A stretch of DNA of 64,000 bases from Anniella stebbinsi (lineage: Eukaryota > Chordata > Lepidosauria > Squamata > Anniellidae): NCBI GenBank assembly GCA_029215795.1, contig JARDYH010000001.1, positions 353,610,154 through 353,674,153 of the forward strand, read 5' to 3'. Position 1 is the stretch's first letter; each line of letters starts with the position of its first letter. Below, in pieces: positions 10,080-21,140 of this stretch. The translations under genes were made by a program, and so were the position numbers. The notes below the pieces were generated by a model. It made no database searches. It saw nothing but the letters and a program-made list of their open reading frames with translations, and had not been told where the DNA came from.

Positions 10080-11500
10080 CAGAGAGCCTGGGAAAGTACA
10101 CACATTGGACAAGGAATAGTGGAGGAACAGTCACTGGGACTAATTTCACCCCCTCAAAGAGATGGCATCCTTTGTTTCTGCTATGGCATGTTTCTCCAGG
10201 CTAACTTCGTCTGAGTCAAATGGTGCCAATTTAGTAATCAAAGCAAACCTTCCCTGGGTAAGATGCCACCCAACCCAGAATTATCTTGCCAAGTTGTTTA
10301 TCTGTTCCCAGTCTCAAGGGTTAAACATGCACATAAACTGATTTCAGCCACCCCTGGTGGAACTTGGAACAGATTGCTGCCTGTTGCATCACGAAACCAG
10401 CTCACCAGCCAAAGAGCAGACTTTACCAGGAGGCCACCTTAGTGTGTGAGCTTTAGATGGTTGATACAATCCAGCTGGGTGTGTACATGCATGGAACTGG
10501 GATCCCTGCACTTATCTTTAACAGCGTGTTCATGGGTGCTTTTCTGATTGAGATATACTTTGCTCCCGATAGATAATCAGCAGATAATAGATTGATTCAT
10601 CCTCAAGGACTATTCCAACTCTTTGGGAGGAGACCATGAAGCCAGATTTGATTTCTTACTGCTTTCACAGGTTTTGTTTCCTTTGAAGGAGAGATCACTG
10701 GAGACATAAGACATTTAGTAATATTTTGGTATATTTACAGATATACAGATTGCATGGCTTAAACACTCCCAACAGCATGTTCCACTCACTCACATTAGAA
10801 CTTCCCAGAGACCCCAAAAGTACTTTCCAGAGCCCTGAACCAGCTCTCTCCCAGCCTCCTCTATATGTCTCCCCCCCCCCAAAAAAATTTCGTAACTGCA
10901 GTCTCTCCACTTTGTTCCCTTTCCAAGATACACACAAATCTAGATTACATCACCCTTGGTGGGGGAAGGAGGATAAAGGTATGCCTTTTGCTCAGATGGC
11001 TCTCTTCCTTCTATCTCCAGCTATTTCCTAATTATTCTGGGCCATTTTTCTATATTTTTCCTAGCTAAAGATGTGCCTGGCATGCTTTGCTACTGGCTGG
11101 TTTTGGAACTTTCAAGAAGTCCTCCTGACTCCATTTACCCTCTCCTTTCCAACCCTCCAATATATTTGAGTTCAAGAGGAAGGGAAGAAAGGACAGATAT
11201 TTATTTTTGGGATGCAAAATCCATAGTGTCAGAGCTGATGCAGCTTTTTGGAAAGTTTTGTATCAACCTTGAAGGATTTCCAGTGTTACTTTCAGTGAAA
11301 GAAATCCTGCTGAACAAAGTGTTCAAACTATTTATGTATAAAAGTTTATTCTATAAAGTTATGTCTCTTTCTACTCTGAAAATGGATTGTAGTATCTGTT
11401 TTTCCTTTTTAAAAATGGCTATATTGTATCATACTATCAACTGTTGACAGAAAGTCCATCTTCACCAGTTGTTGGCTGTGATGTCATGGAATGTTCATGA
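10080..11500 (+). other. putative 3' UTR of the PKDCC-like gene
   Basis: This follows the stop codon with no recognisable transposon and no other gene. No AATAAA hexamer is obvious. The variant TATAAA occurs near 11337 and 11353 in a T-rich setting and could serve as a polyadenylation signal. The extent is a guess. Confidence 0.35.
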
Positions 11501-12590
11501 ACATTCTAACTGCAGAAGGAAGAAGACAAGGCTCTTACCTCTGAGTAAATATTGCCAGGATTACACTAAAGAAGCCAACATGCTTAGGTGTGAATGGCAT
11601 TGCAACTAGCCTGAAAGAAATGTGGACACACTTCGTAGGTAGCTCTTGTTGCATCTTCAGATTGAATTTAATTTTGTTTTGGTGGGAGGGCTCTTTGACG
11701 AGCATATGCTCTTTTCCTGAAACACATACATGCCCTCTGAAAAAAGCAGCAGACATGAATATAATTAGCCTCCCCAGAATGGCCCCACCTCCATTATATC
11801 AGCTTTAGAACAATATTTTTGGAGTGGTCAAAATTCTTTGCATAGATTATTTCAGTAATTTTCATAACAAGCATCCTAAGATTGGGCACTACTATTATTC
11901 CCCAATTGGAGATGAGGGGGTTGTGGTACGAGAGAGTGTCTTTGAATGGCCAAACTAGACATTACAGGGCAGATGCTCTATAAACCTCCAGCTGCCTTCC
12001 AGTTACACACCTCTGTGTGTGTGTGTGTATATGATAGAGAGTACAGGTACTCCTCCCCATGGGTGGAAAAGCAAGTTGGGGTTGGTGATTTTGATAAAAT
12101 TGGGTAGAGGGAAGGGTGGTCTCCAGCTTTTTTAATAACAGCACCCCTTCCACTGCTCTTTCAGTAAAACTTGCAGTGTCCCACAACTATTTCCCATTAA
12201 AAAGTAGGTGTCTGTGTCTGGTGTAGTAATGCCTTAGATTGGTTCAAAGGCAACTCAGCCAGTGAATACAGGGCTGAGATGAAATCTGAGACAAGAATAT
12301 CCCAGTCCTAGATCACACATCTACTGTCTGTAGCAGAAGTGTTGCTAGACTTGGATCAATTTCTTAGGGGCCAAATCCATTCCCCAGAGTTCTAAGTGTC
12401 CTCTGGTGCCAATGGAAAGATGTTTTGCTTGGCTTAATTGCTGTGCAGGGGATGTTTTTCAAGGGGGATTGCTGCTGGGGAGGGATGGGTTACCTCTCTA
12501 GTCCCCACATGCTGCAACACCCGCTCCCTCACATCTCCCCCTGCATGGCAATTAACTGGGGGGGGGGGGGGCTTTTCCATTGATTTGGGA
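11501..12590. other. no gene recognised; short GT run and 14-base G tract
   Basis: There is a short (TG)n near 12012-12030 and a G14 run at 12558-12571. I see no coding exon or clear transposon in the stretch. Confidence 0.5.
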
Positions 12591-12599
12591 CCTACTAGC

Positions 12600-13260
12600 A
12601 TGAACATAAGAAGATCCATGCTGGATCTAGCCATCTAGCCCAGCATTCTGTTCACTCAGTGGCCAACCAGTTCACATGGTGACCAACCAGAAATATTTCC
12701 AAGTAACTAGCGTATACTGCCTCTGATACTGGAGGAGGCATAGAGCCATCAGGACAAGTAGCCATTGATAGCTTTATCCTCCACGAATTTGTGGATTCCT
12801 CTTTTAAAACTTTGGAAGTTAATTCCATAGTTTTACTTTGCGCTGTGTGAAGCAGCACTTTTATCTGTCCTGAGTCTCCCACCAATCAGCTTCACGAGAT
12901 GACTCTGGGGCAGGATCTACACTACTGCTTTATAATTTGTATTGAAGTTCACTAACAACTGTTCGGGCCCATGACACATTCCATATACCATTTTCAAACC
13001 ACTTTCAAAGTGTTATATCCTACTTGGTGCAGATCTGGCCTGGGTTCTAGTAGTATGAGATGGAGAAAAATGTCTCCTCCACTTTCTCCCCACCATACAC
13101 AATCTTATACACCTTGATCATGTTGCCACTTACCCACCTCTTTTCTAAGCTACATGGTCCCAGATGTTGTAACATTTCCTCATAGGGGATCATACATAGA
13201 GTGGTAAGAGAAAATCTCTTCTTTTTAATCATCTGGTAAGGTCTTAAGATGGTATCCTGT
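12600..13260 (-). mobile_element. CR1-type LINE fragment with nested MITE
   Basis: On the - strand this is the CR1 RT C-terminus plus 3' UTR, ending in 'catgctggatctagcc'. It is interrupted at about 12906-13042 by a MITE of the 'gatctacactactgc' family that contains 'caactgttcgggcccatgacac'. The CR1 reading resumes on both sides. Confidence 0.85.
12906..13042. mobile_element. MITE, 'GGATCTACACTRCTGC' family
   Basis: The inverted ends ggcaggatctacac and gcagatctggcc enclose a conserved centre, 'caactgttNgggcccatgacacattccatat'. Sister copies are at 38683-38822, 49051-49306 and 59583-59735. It is nested in a CR1 copy, so it is younger than that CR1. Confidence 0.7.
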
Positions 13261-13607
13261 GGAGTCTCTCCGTAGGTAGCTTTCAACAATGTCTTTATTT
13301 GGACAAAGCACAGTCTCTGTGCTTATGGCCAGTGCAGATGGGAGTCTCTCAGCTGATAAGGCCTCATTAGCACACAGCTGTGCCCTTCTCCCCTTCCCAT
13401 TGTTATGCAATTGTCCTCCGCTCAAGCACACAGAATCCCACCCAACCTCACCCCACCCCTGCCAGCTAATCTTGGAGAAGACTCCATTAATGAATATATC
13501 CTATTTAGCACAACAACAAAGCTGTCCTAATAACAAGGCATTCCCTTCTGATGGTGACCTTACACTGGGCTTTGTGATGGAAACTTTTCTTAAACTATGA
13601 GTAAAAG

Positions 13608-13712
13608 ATTAAAAACAACAACAGAGGATCTTGTGGCACCTAAACAACTAGCAAATTTATTCTGGCATAAGCTTTTGCGGACACTGCCCACTTCATCAGA
13701 GGCATGAAAAAG
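13608..13712 (-). repeat. dispersed retroelement 3' end ('ctgatgaagtgggc' family)
   Basis: Read on the - strand: CTGATGAAGTGGGC, a short hairpin-like segment, AAAAGCTTATGCC, AATAAATTTG and a 'ggtgccacaagatcctctg' end with an A-rich tail. It is the same family as 3277-3405. Confidence 0.55.
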
Positions 13713-14126
13713 CAAAAGATTATTATTCTAACTTTAGACCCCAGTTTGGTTTTTTTCTCTCTGCTACAGCCTCACTGAGTAGCTGCTCGGGATTAGTAAA
13801 GGAGACTGGGGTTATCATCCATATCTTTCAACCCAGGGAGATAAAATAAGAACAACAAACTCTCAAAAAAGAAATGACCATAGGAAGGGAGATCAACTCC
13901 CAGTTTCTTATCAGTCAAATTGAGGGGACAAAGTCTTAACCTTAGGTCAGGGATGGGCAGACTTTGGCCATTTGGGATCTACTTTATTTCTTACCAGAAC
14001 CCTGGGGTCCACTAATCAGCGCAAAATGGCATGATTGAGCAGTAGCAATGGAGTCAAATATCTACTGTATTCCATGAGCCATATGCTGCATATAAAAAAA
14101 AGGCCTACATCTGAGTTACTATAGAT

Positions 14127-14325
14127 TAAACCAGCCTTCCCCAACCTAGTGCCCTCCAGATGTGTTGGACTACAAGTCCCATAATCCCCAGACAGCAGAG
14201 CTGGAGGGCTCCAGATTGGGAAAGGTTGGATGAGGGATCCATGGTTTTAATTTTTGTAAACCGCCCAGAGAGTTTCGGCTATTGGGCGGTATAGAAATGC
14301 AATAAATAAAATAAATAAATAAGTA
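14127..14325 (+). mobile_element. palindromic 'ccctccagatgt' MITE followed by an L2-type tail
   Basis: 14127-14238 is an inverted pair (ccttccccaacctagtgccctcc ... ggagggctccagattgggaaagg). 14245-14325 is an L2-like tail (gtaaaccgcccagagagttt, attgggcggtatagaaatgc) ending in an AAATA repeat. Confidence 0.65.
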
Positions 14326-14456
14326 CAAAGCTCTTGAAGTGGTCAGTAGAGCTGCAGAAAGACCTGTCCAAAGGCAACCAATTAATGCTCCTATTTTACA
14401 AGTAAGGAACACTGAGGCAAAGAAAAGAAACACAAAAATACTGTGTTGGTCCATTG

Positions 14457-14560
14457 GGGATGGGGGTGGAATTCAGTATCTTTATTAGGACTTCTCAAAA
14501 TGCCACAAAGGAGGGTACAAGTTTTCGAATTTTCCAGAAATCTTCATCAATGCACTAAGC
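14457..14560 (-). repeat. retroelement 3' end ('tgatgaagatttctgg' type)
   Basis: On the - strand it reads TTGATGAAGATTTCTGG, a complementary AAAATTC, GAAAACTTGTACCC, then an A/T tail. The layout parallels 13608-13712 with different sequence. Confidence 0.45.
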
Positions 14561-14642
14561 AGGATAGAGCAGTATGATAGTGGTATATAAAAGGCAGGAG
14601 CCACACTACTGCTGTATTAATATTATTGGGCTACATTAATAT

Positions 14643-14702
14643 TATTATTATTTATTACATTTGTATACTACCCCATAGCCGAAGCTCTGTGGGTGGTGTA
14701 AC
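14643..14702 (-). mobile_element. L2-type tail fragment
   Basis: (ATT)n followed by 'acatttgtatactaccccatagcc' is the reverse complement of the common L2-like tail. Confidence 0.55.
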
Positions 14703-14744
14703 AAGTTGAGGAACTCTCCTGGGCTTCCAAATCGCACGAGGTAC

Positions 14745-15285
14745 TGGTTCTCATCTATTCGGCACTGGTTAGGCCTCATCTTGAGTATCGTGTCCAGTTC
14801 TGGGCACCACACGTCAAGAAGGATGCAGACAAGCTGGAGCGTGTACAGATGGATGATCAGGGGTCTGGAAACAAAGCCCTATGAGGAGAGGCTGAGAGAA
14901 CTAGGCATGTTTAGCCTGGAGAAAAGAAGACTGAGGGGAGACATGATAGCACTCTTCAAATACTTGATGAAAGATTGTCATACTGAGGAGGGCCAGGATC
15001 TCTTCTCGATCAACCCAGAATGCAGGACACGGAATAATGGGCTCAAGTTACAGGAAGCCAGATTCCGGCTGGACATCAGGAAAAACGTCCTGACTGTTAG
15101 AGCAGCACGATAATGGAACCAATTACCTAGGGAGGTCATGGGCTCTCCCACATTAGAGGCCTTCAAGAGGCAGCTGGACAGCCATCTCTCAGGTATGCTT
15201 TGAGGTGGATTCCTGCATTGAGCAGGGGGTTGGACTTGATGGCCTTGTAGGCCCCCTTCCAACTCTACTATGATTCTATGGACAT
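14745..15285 (+). mobile_element. CR1-type LINE 3' end with ATTCTATG terminus
   Basis: It translates like the CR1 RT C-terminus ([45 protein letters not shown]). It ends with the classical CR1 3' signal 'actatgattctatgg'. An in-frame stop follows RAAR, and a small deletion before 14850 breaks the upstream frame. Confidence 0.9.
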
Positions 15286-15522
15286 CACACAATGTAATTC
15301 TGCCAACTGAACCTAGTGGTTTTCCTATTTCTTCAAGCACAGTGAGATCTAGTGCACCTTGGAAGCCTACACCCTGAAAGAGGAAACAACTGGAAACATT
15401 GGGTCTCCATTCTGGTCCAGAAACAAAACTAGCAAGATGTGATCCAGATTATAACTGAGAAGGAATTTGACTCCCTCTGTGTCCATAGCTACATGTAGCA
15501 CAATGGCTTTGGGCATGCATCA

Positions 15523-15866
15523 GATAAAAGGAAGTACTTTTTCACACAGTGCACAGTTAAACTGTGGAATTCACTTCCACAAGATGTAGTGACAGCCACC
15601 AATTTGGATGGCTTTTAAAAAGGATTGGACAAATTCCTGGAGGAAAAGGTTATTGATGGCTACTAGTCCTGACAGCTAAGTGCTACCTCCAGTATCAGAG
15701 GAAGTATGCCTATGTACATAAGTTGCTGGGGAACATGGGCGGGAGGGTGCTGTTGCACTCATATCCTACTTGTGGATTTCCTGCCGACAGCTGGGCAACC
15801 ACTGTGTGAGCAGAATGCTGGACTAGATGGATCCTTGGTCTGATCCATCATGTCTCTTCTTATGTC
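15523..15866 (+). mobile_element. CR1-type LINE 3' end
   Basis: It starts in the RT tail 'cagataaaaggaagtacttt' and runs through the shared 3' UTR to 'tgatccatcatgtctcttctt', then a (TC)n stretch. It belongs to the same subfamily as 1-435, not to the preceding ATTCTATG copy. Confidence 0.88.
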
Positions 15867-16020
15867 CTCTCTCTCTCCCCCTCCCTCGCTTTTGTTAGCG
15901 GAAGTCAGAATTGGTGTGTTCTTAAAGAACAATGCTAGAGACAATTATTTAATATTAGAGAACAAAAAATGATAAACATTTATTCTTAGAACATAACTGA
16001 AAAACTAATTAAGACTCACA

Positions 16021-16232
16021 GTTGTGAGTCTCTTGTTAAGGTCACTCAGTAAAAATCACATTCCACCATGTTAAAGGGGTAATGGGGGGGTGTCATTCTA
16101 ACATTCATAAAATCAAAAATGTTTCACCAAATTTCCTGAAATTTACATGTGCCAGAAAGAAATGTTGGTTTTACATAACCTGAACATTTCAAGAAGTTTG
16201 GTGAAAGATTGAGGGAAGGAGAGTAGTTTAAA
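16021..16232 (+). repeat. direct repeat unit A
   Basis: This aligns with 16672-16873 through ordered blocks: 'caccatgttaaa', 'cataaaatc.aaaat.tttcacca', 'ccagaaagaaatgtt' and 'ggtgaaagattgagggaagg'. The units are about 650 bases apart and roughly 80-85% alike by eye. The element is not recognised. Confidence 0.65.
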
Positions 16233-16482
16233 GTCAAAAAGGTGGGAGAAGCTCTCAGACTAACTTTGGTTACTGAGACAGGGCTGGCAATAGTTTTTGT
16301 TGAGGTCCCCTTACAAATTGACAGGTTAAATAATTAAAATTCCAATGATGTCCTCTTCCTTTTACCTTAGTGTTGATAGAATAGGTGTTCTTTTCTTAAA
16401 ATTACCTTTAGTTTGTTTTAAATTCGATTTATAAGCTACCATAGTAACGAATGGAGCTCCCTCTAAGGAACACACGTGGAGT

Positions 16483-16484
<2 letters not shown>

Positions 16485-16527
<43 letters not shown>
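16485..16527 (+). repeat. (TC)n microsatellite
   Basis: An uninterrupted TC dinucleotide array of about 42 bases. Confidence 0.95.
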
Positions 16528-16528
<1 letters not shown>

Positions 16529-16671
16529 CCATCCCCCTTCTCCAACTGGATTAGAACATTGAGAGGCCAGGGGGAGTAGTCCCAGAGCCAAACTAGGATT
16601 TATTCACCCAAAGAGTGCAAAAGCTTGGTGAATATTTTGTGTTTATTAATGGAGGCACGGCAGTGCCTCCA

Positions 16672-16873
16672 TTGTTAAGGGCCGTCAGTAGAAAACACGT
16701 TCCACCATGTTAAAGTGATAATTGGGGGAGGGGTCATTGTAACAGCCATAAAATCGAAAATATTTCACCAATCTTTCTGAAATTTACAGGTTCCAGAAAG
16801 AAATGTTTGTTTTACATTACCTGAAAATTTCAAGAAGATTGGTGAAAGATTGAGGGAAGGAGAGCAGTTTAAG
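16672..16873 (+). repeat. direct repeat unit B
   Basis: This is the partner of 16021-16232. It is preceded by a small palindrome (ggaggcacggcagtgcctcc at 16651-16670). A (TC)n microsatellite lies between the units. Confidence 0.65.
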
Positions 16874-17235
16874 ATAGAAAAGGAACACAAACCTGTCTCC
16901 CTGCTTTTGTCAGATTTACTTCCGGGTTGCGACTTTCTGTACCCAGGATTTCCAGGGAAATTATAGACTTCCTGCTTAATTAATTGATGGGGTCTCCTTC
17001 TGCCTTCAGTCTAGTTGATGGAATGCTTTTCCTTTTTTAAAAATTCCCTACGGTTGATTTTTAATGAATATTTATCCAATTCACAATGCAACGCATGCGT
17101 ACCCGGCACCACAGAGCTTATTATCAGAAGGGAGGGGGGAAGGGGGAGCTGCCACCTCTTTTTTCCCTGGTCTGGTGAGGATGACGGAGGCTGCTTTAGG
17201 CAAAGGTCTAGGTCGCAGTGGGCGAGTGAGCGCGC

Positions 17236-17330
17236 GAGAGAGAGAGAGAGAGCAAGCGAGAGACAGCGAGAGAGTAAGAGAGAGAGAGAACGAGAGAGAG
17301 AGAGCAAGCGAGAGAGAGAGAAAGAGCGCC
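17236..17330 (+). repeat. impure (GA)n microsatellite
   Basis: GA-rich tandem with interspersed cgag and aagcgag units. It produces long but meaningless frames on both strands. Confidence 0.9.
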
Positions 17331-17495
17331 AGCCTTTCCCACAACCTGACCCAGCAGCTGGTTGATACTCGGAGCAGCTGGAGGCTGCAGTTGCCAAGGC
17401 CCTGGCTCGGCCCTCTCTTTCCCCAAAAGTTGAAGTATGAAATATGAAACAAAGAACAAGAAGAAAGAATCCTTTTGTAAGTTGTGATTTATAAT

Positions 17496-18572
17496 TAGGG
17501 TGACTAGATGGCTCGGGGTTTCCCGGTCCTAACCGGGAAACCTGGGGCGATCTGGGCCAACCGGGGGGCGGCGGGGGCAAATCGGGGTGGCGGAGGGTCA
17601 CGCGGCGGTGGCAGCAAGCGACGAGCGGCGGTAGACCTGGCAGCAGTGGCGGCGGAGGAGCCCGGGAAGTGGCCGCCCCAGCAGGTAAGTGCCCTCGCTC
17701 GCACCCCTTACCTGCAGGGGAATCCGCTTCCCTCTGATGATTGAATCTACTGAGAAACAGGCTTCGCGGCCTGTCACTCAGTAGCACGCTGGGTGATGAT
17801 GTCATCACCTGGCGCGCTACTGAGAGACAGGCCGCAAAGCCTGTTTCTCAGTAGATTCGAGCACCGGAGGGAAGCGGATGCCCCTGCAGGTAAGGAGCGC
17901 GAGACGGGAGGCGCGGGGCGGGTGGCGTGGGGCACTTAGCTACTGGGGCGGCCGGGTCTGCCACCACCGGGTCCGCCGCCGCCGGGTCCTCCACCGCCGC
18001 TGCCGGGCTCGTGAGGCCAGAGGCCGTGCGGAAGAGACGGGGGAGGGCCGGATCCGGAAGTGATGTAATCGGCCCTCTCCCGCCTCTTCCGCGTGGCCTC
18101 TGGCCTCGTCGGGGCTCGTCGCCATCGTGACAAGCCCCGACGAGGCCAGAGGCCGCGCGGAAGAGGCGGGGGAGGGCCGATTACGTCACTTCTGGATCCG
18201 GCCCTCCCCCGTCTCTTCTGAGCGGCCGCTGGCCTTATGAGCCCAGTGGCGGGGGACCCAGTGGCAGAGGAGGAAGACCCGGCGGCGGGGGACCCGGTGG
18301 CGGAGGACGAAGACCCGGCGGCGGCGGGGGACCCGGCAGCGGAGGATGAAGACCCGGCAGCGGCGGGGGACCTGGGGGCGGCGGCGGACCCGGTGGGGGC
18401 GGCGGTGCAGGACCTGGCAGGGGCGGCGGCGGAGGACCCGGCAGGGGCGGCGGAGGAAGAGAACCCGGTAGGGCCGGGCTGATGTTTTTTGTGGGTGGGT
18501 GGCTTGGTGGGGAGGTTGTTTTGGGTGGGTGGGGGGGACCGGGATTTTGGGTTCCAAAATCTGGTCACCCTA
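17496..18572. mobile_element. GC-rich hAT-like MITE, 1077 bp, TIR TAGGGTGAC
   Basis: The ends TAGGGTGACTAGATGG and ATCTGGTCACCCTA are inverted, flanked by a perfect 8-bp duplication TTTATAAT (17488-17495 and 18573-18580). Inside lies a palindromic module at about 17735-17875 (CTACTGAGAAACAGGCTT ... complement) with gatgatgtcatcac at its centre, and outward CAGGTAAG motifs. The rest is GGC/GCC-rich tandem sequence. There is no transposase. TSD length and termini suggest hAT. It is a sister of 35230-35866. Confidence 0.85.
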
Positions 18573-18627
18573 TTTATAATTCCATTCATCAACTACTTTG
18601 ATCTGTCTCAATTATGTAAAGTAGTTA

Positions 18628-18822
18628 ATGCTGAAAGTTCCTCAAATGCTCTAAACAACCCTATCTATGCCATTAGAAGTTAAACAGCTATCAGCTAAGC
18701 TAATAAATTGTTTGGGGAAATTGGGATCCAGAATCTGCCTTCCACAAGAAGGACCTTCCACAAGAGGAAGAGCTTGGCTTGTGGAAAAGTCTCTCCACCC
18801 AATTTTTTAGAATCACCACTCC

Positions 18823-18853
<31 letters not shown>

Positions 18854-19150
18854 CACACTTCACCCTGATTCTCTGTCTAGCATTTTCCAGGGAGTGGAGG
18901 GGCTGCCGTGGGAACAAGGGGGCAGGGAAGTCCACTTTCACCAGGACAGTTGGTTCAGCTTAAATCTGTATCCAACCCATAATTCTTCTTCTTCTATATA
19001 TTATATATGAAGCCCACTCTGCCTTTTCCATGGAGCTCAGTTTGATCCCCATAGGCAGGGCTGAGAGGTGGCGAATGGCCCAGGTTCACCCAGTGAGCTT
19101 CATGACTGATGTGGATTTTAGCCCGGGTCTCCCAGTTCTGATTCTGCAGT
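18628..19150 (+). repeat. left arm of a large inverted repeat
   Basis: Nearly identical to the reverse complement of 19832-20385, except for a longer (AC)n run (18830-18852) and a missing segment of about 26-32 bases near 19040. The inner part contains a MIR-like SINE remnant in - orientation. Confidence 0.88.
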
Positions 19151-19618
19151 TTACTATGTTAATTAGTATAGCTCATTTTATGCTACATGTTTCCCCCACT
19201 GTTTCGATCTAAAAGTAGCAGATTGTGGTCAAGTTTCAAGGCTGCACAGGCTGCATTTTCATCTGTGGATATTTATTCAAAAGTAAGAGCTATGGAACTA
19301 AGTGAACTCTACCCAATGTAGAGTTAGCTGTGACTGAACAGATTTAGGGCACAATCTAATGCAGGTTTAGACAGGGGAAAAAACTTTTTTAGATAGCATT
19401 GCTGGCTGTGGAATGCTGGGAGTTGTAGGACTTTTTCTGTCTAAACGTGCATAAGATTGCACCTTTCGTTGTAAGAAAGCCATTAAAGTTTATTGGCTTA
19501 GACAGAATGAACTGCATCAGATTGCACCCAGTGCAATACGTTTTGTGTGAAATATCAAATTGCATTGGCACAATCTCCTTAACAAATGTGACAAATTTAA
19601 GTTGTATATGGTTGTATA

Positions 19619-19818
19619 TGGTGACCATAGGGGGAAAAAAAGGACAGGACTTCTGTATTTTTAACAGTTGTACAGAAAAGAGAATTTCAGCAGGTGTTAT
19701 TTTTATGCATGCAGCACCTGGTGAAATTCCCTCTTCATCACAACAGTTCACGCTGCAGGAGCCCTGCCCTCTTTTATATGTGGTCAAGAGGGCAGGGCTC
19801 CTGCAGCTTTAGCTGTTG
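19619..19818. mobile_element. GGTGACCATA palindromic MITE inside the inverted-repeat spacer
   Basis: Its order is ggacaggacttctgta, aacagttgtacagaaaag, cagcacctggtgaaattccc, gctgcaggagccctgccctc. The last segment then recurs inverted. Related copies are at 50920, 54857, 55985 and 59990. Confidence 0.7.
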
Positions 19819-19831
19819 GAATATGAAATAT

Positions 19832-20385
19832 ATAAGCAGAGCCAGAACTGGGAGACCCGGGCTAAAATCCACATCAGTCATGAAGCTCACTGGGTGAACC
19901 TGGGCCATTCGCCACCTCTCAGCCCTGCCTATGGGGATCAAATTGGGGAGAAAACCATGTACACCACCCTGAGCTCCATGGAAAAGGCAGAGTGGGCTTC
20001 ATATGTAATATATAGAAGAAGAAGAATTATGGGTTGGTTACAGATTTAAGCTGAACCAACTGTCCTGGTGAAAGTGGACTTCCCTGCCCCCTTGTTCCCA
20101 CGGCAGCCCCTCCAGTCCCTGGAAAATGCTAGACAGAGAATCAGGGTGAAGTGTGGCATGTGTGTGTGTGTTTGGGAGTGGTGATTCTAAAAAATTGGGT
20201 GGAGAGACTTTCCCACAAGCCAAGCTCTTCCTCTTGTGGAAGGTCCTTCTTGTGGAAGGCAGATTCTGGATCCCAATTTCCCCAAACAATTTATTAGCTT
20301 AGCTGATAGCTGTTTAACTTCTAATGGCATAGACAGGGTTGTTTAGAGCATTTGAGGAACTTTCAGCATTAACTATTTTATCTGC
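19832..20385 (-). repeat. right arm of the large inverted repeat
   Basis: Mirror of 18628-19150 with a 680-base spacer. The arm keeps the complete MIR-like segment (ctgggtgaacctgggcc ... ggtgtacatggttttctcc on the complementary strand). High identity indicates recent duplication or gene conversion. Confidence 0.88.
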
Positions 20386-21140
20386 TTTGGGAGAATGAGA
20401 ATTTCACTTGCACTTTCTGCCTCCTTAGGGAGGATGTGGCGTTAAGGCTTAGGAGCCTTAACTCCCAATTTCCCTGCTTTTTGGTGCTTGGTTGGAAACT
20501 GTAGAGCCTTAACGGTTTTGTAAACCGTAGGTTTTTTGTTTAATGAATATATGACATAAGTGTCTCAGAAAAGTGAGCCTTACAAAATTCCAGTGGTGGG
20601 GGGGCTGCGTGATGACATCATCAATATGGCTGCAGTGCTATTATGTACTTGCCACATTTAAATATGCATAACTTCAGACCCGTTTATGCTACAGAGATGA
20701 TTTTTTTCTGAAATGTTTCAAATTTAATGACAAATACTTTTTGTAATTACACATTTTTGTTAACTCCATTAGTTTTTGAGATAATTTCATTTGAACAAAT
20801 AAAATCAGTGTTCACATTGGTTATGTGTGACGTTTAACCATGATTTACTCAAAAACTATATGACTTTCGAAAGAATATTCAAGAACAAAAAAGTTGCATT
20901 TTTTAATAAGGATTAAGAAAATGTATAATAACATGGTGTTTACCCCAACGCTTAGGGAATTATGAGTGATATCTCGTTATACGTCCACTTTCTCAGAATT
21001 GTATGATTTTACCGTTTCTCATACAAGGCTTTCATTTCAAAAGTATCCACCCTAAATATCTCTCGATTGGATGTTCAAATGTTCTTTACAAAATTTCAAA
21101 CAGGACGAGTATGATGATATATATAAAAAAAGACTATTTA

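Noticed and set aside
17011..17808. 265-residue - strand frame
   Set aside because: Its length comes from the (GA)n array (Ser/Leu-rich) and MITE sequence; no domain.
18237..18592. Ala/Pro/Gly-rich frames on both strands
   Set aside because: They translate a GGC/GAC tandem tract inside a MITE.
18708..20289. Two near-identical 84-100 residue frames on opposite strands taken as a gene pair
   Set aside because: They are the arms of a non-coding inverted repeat containing (AC)n and SINE sequence.
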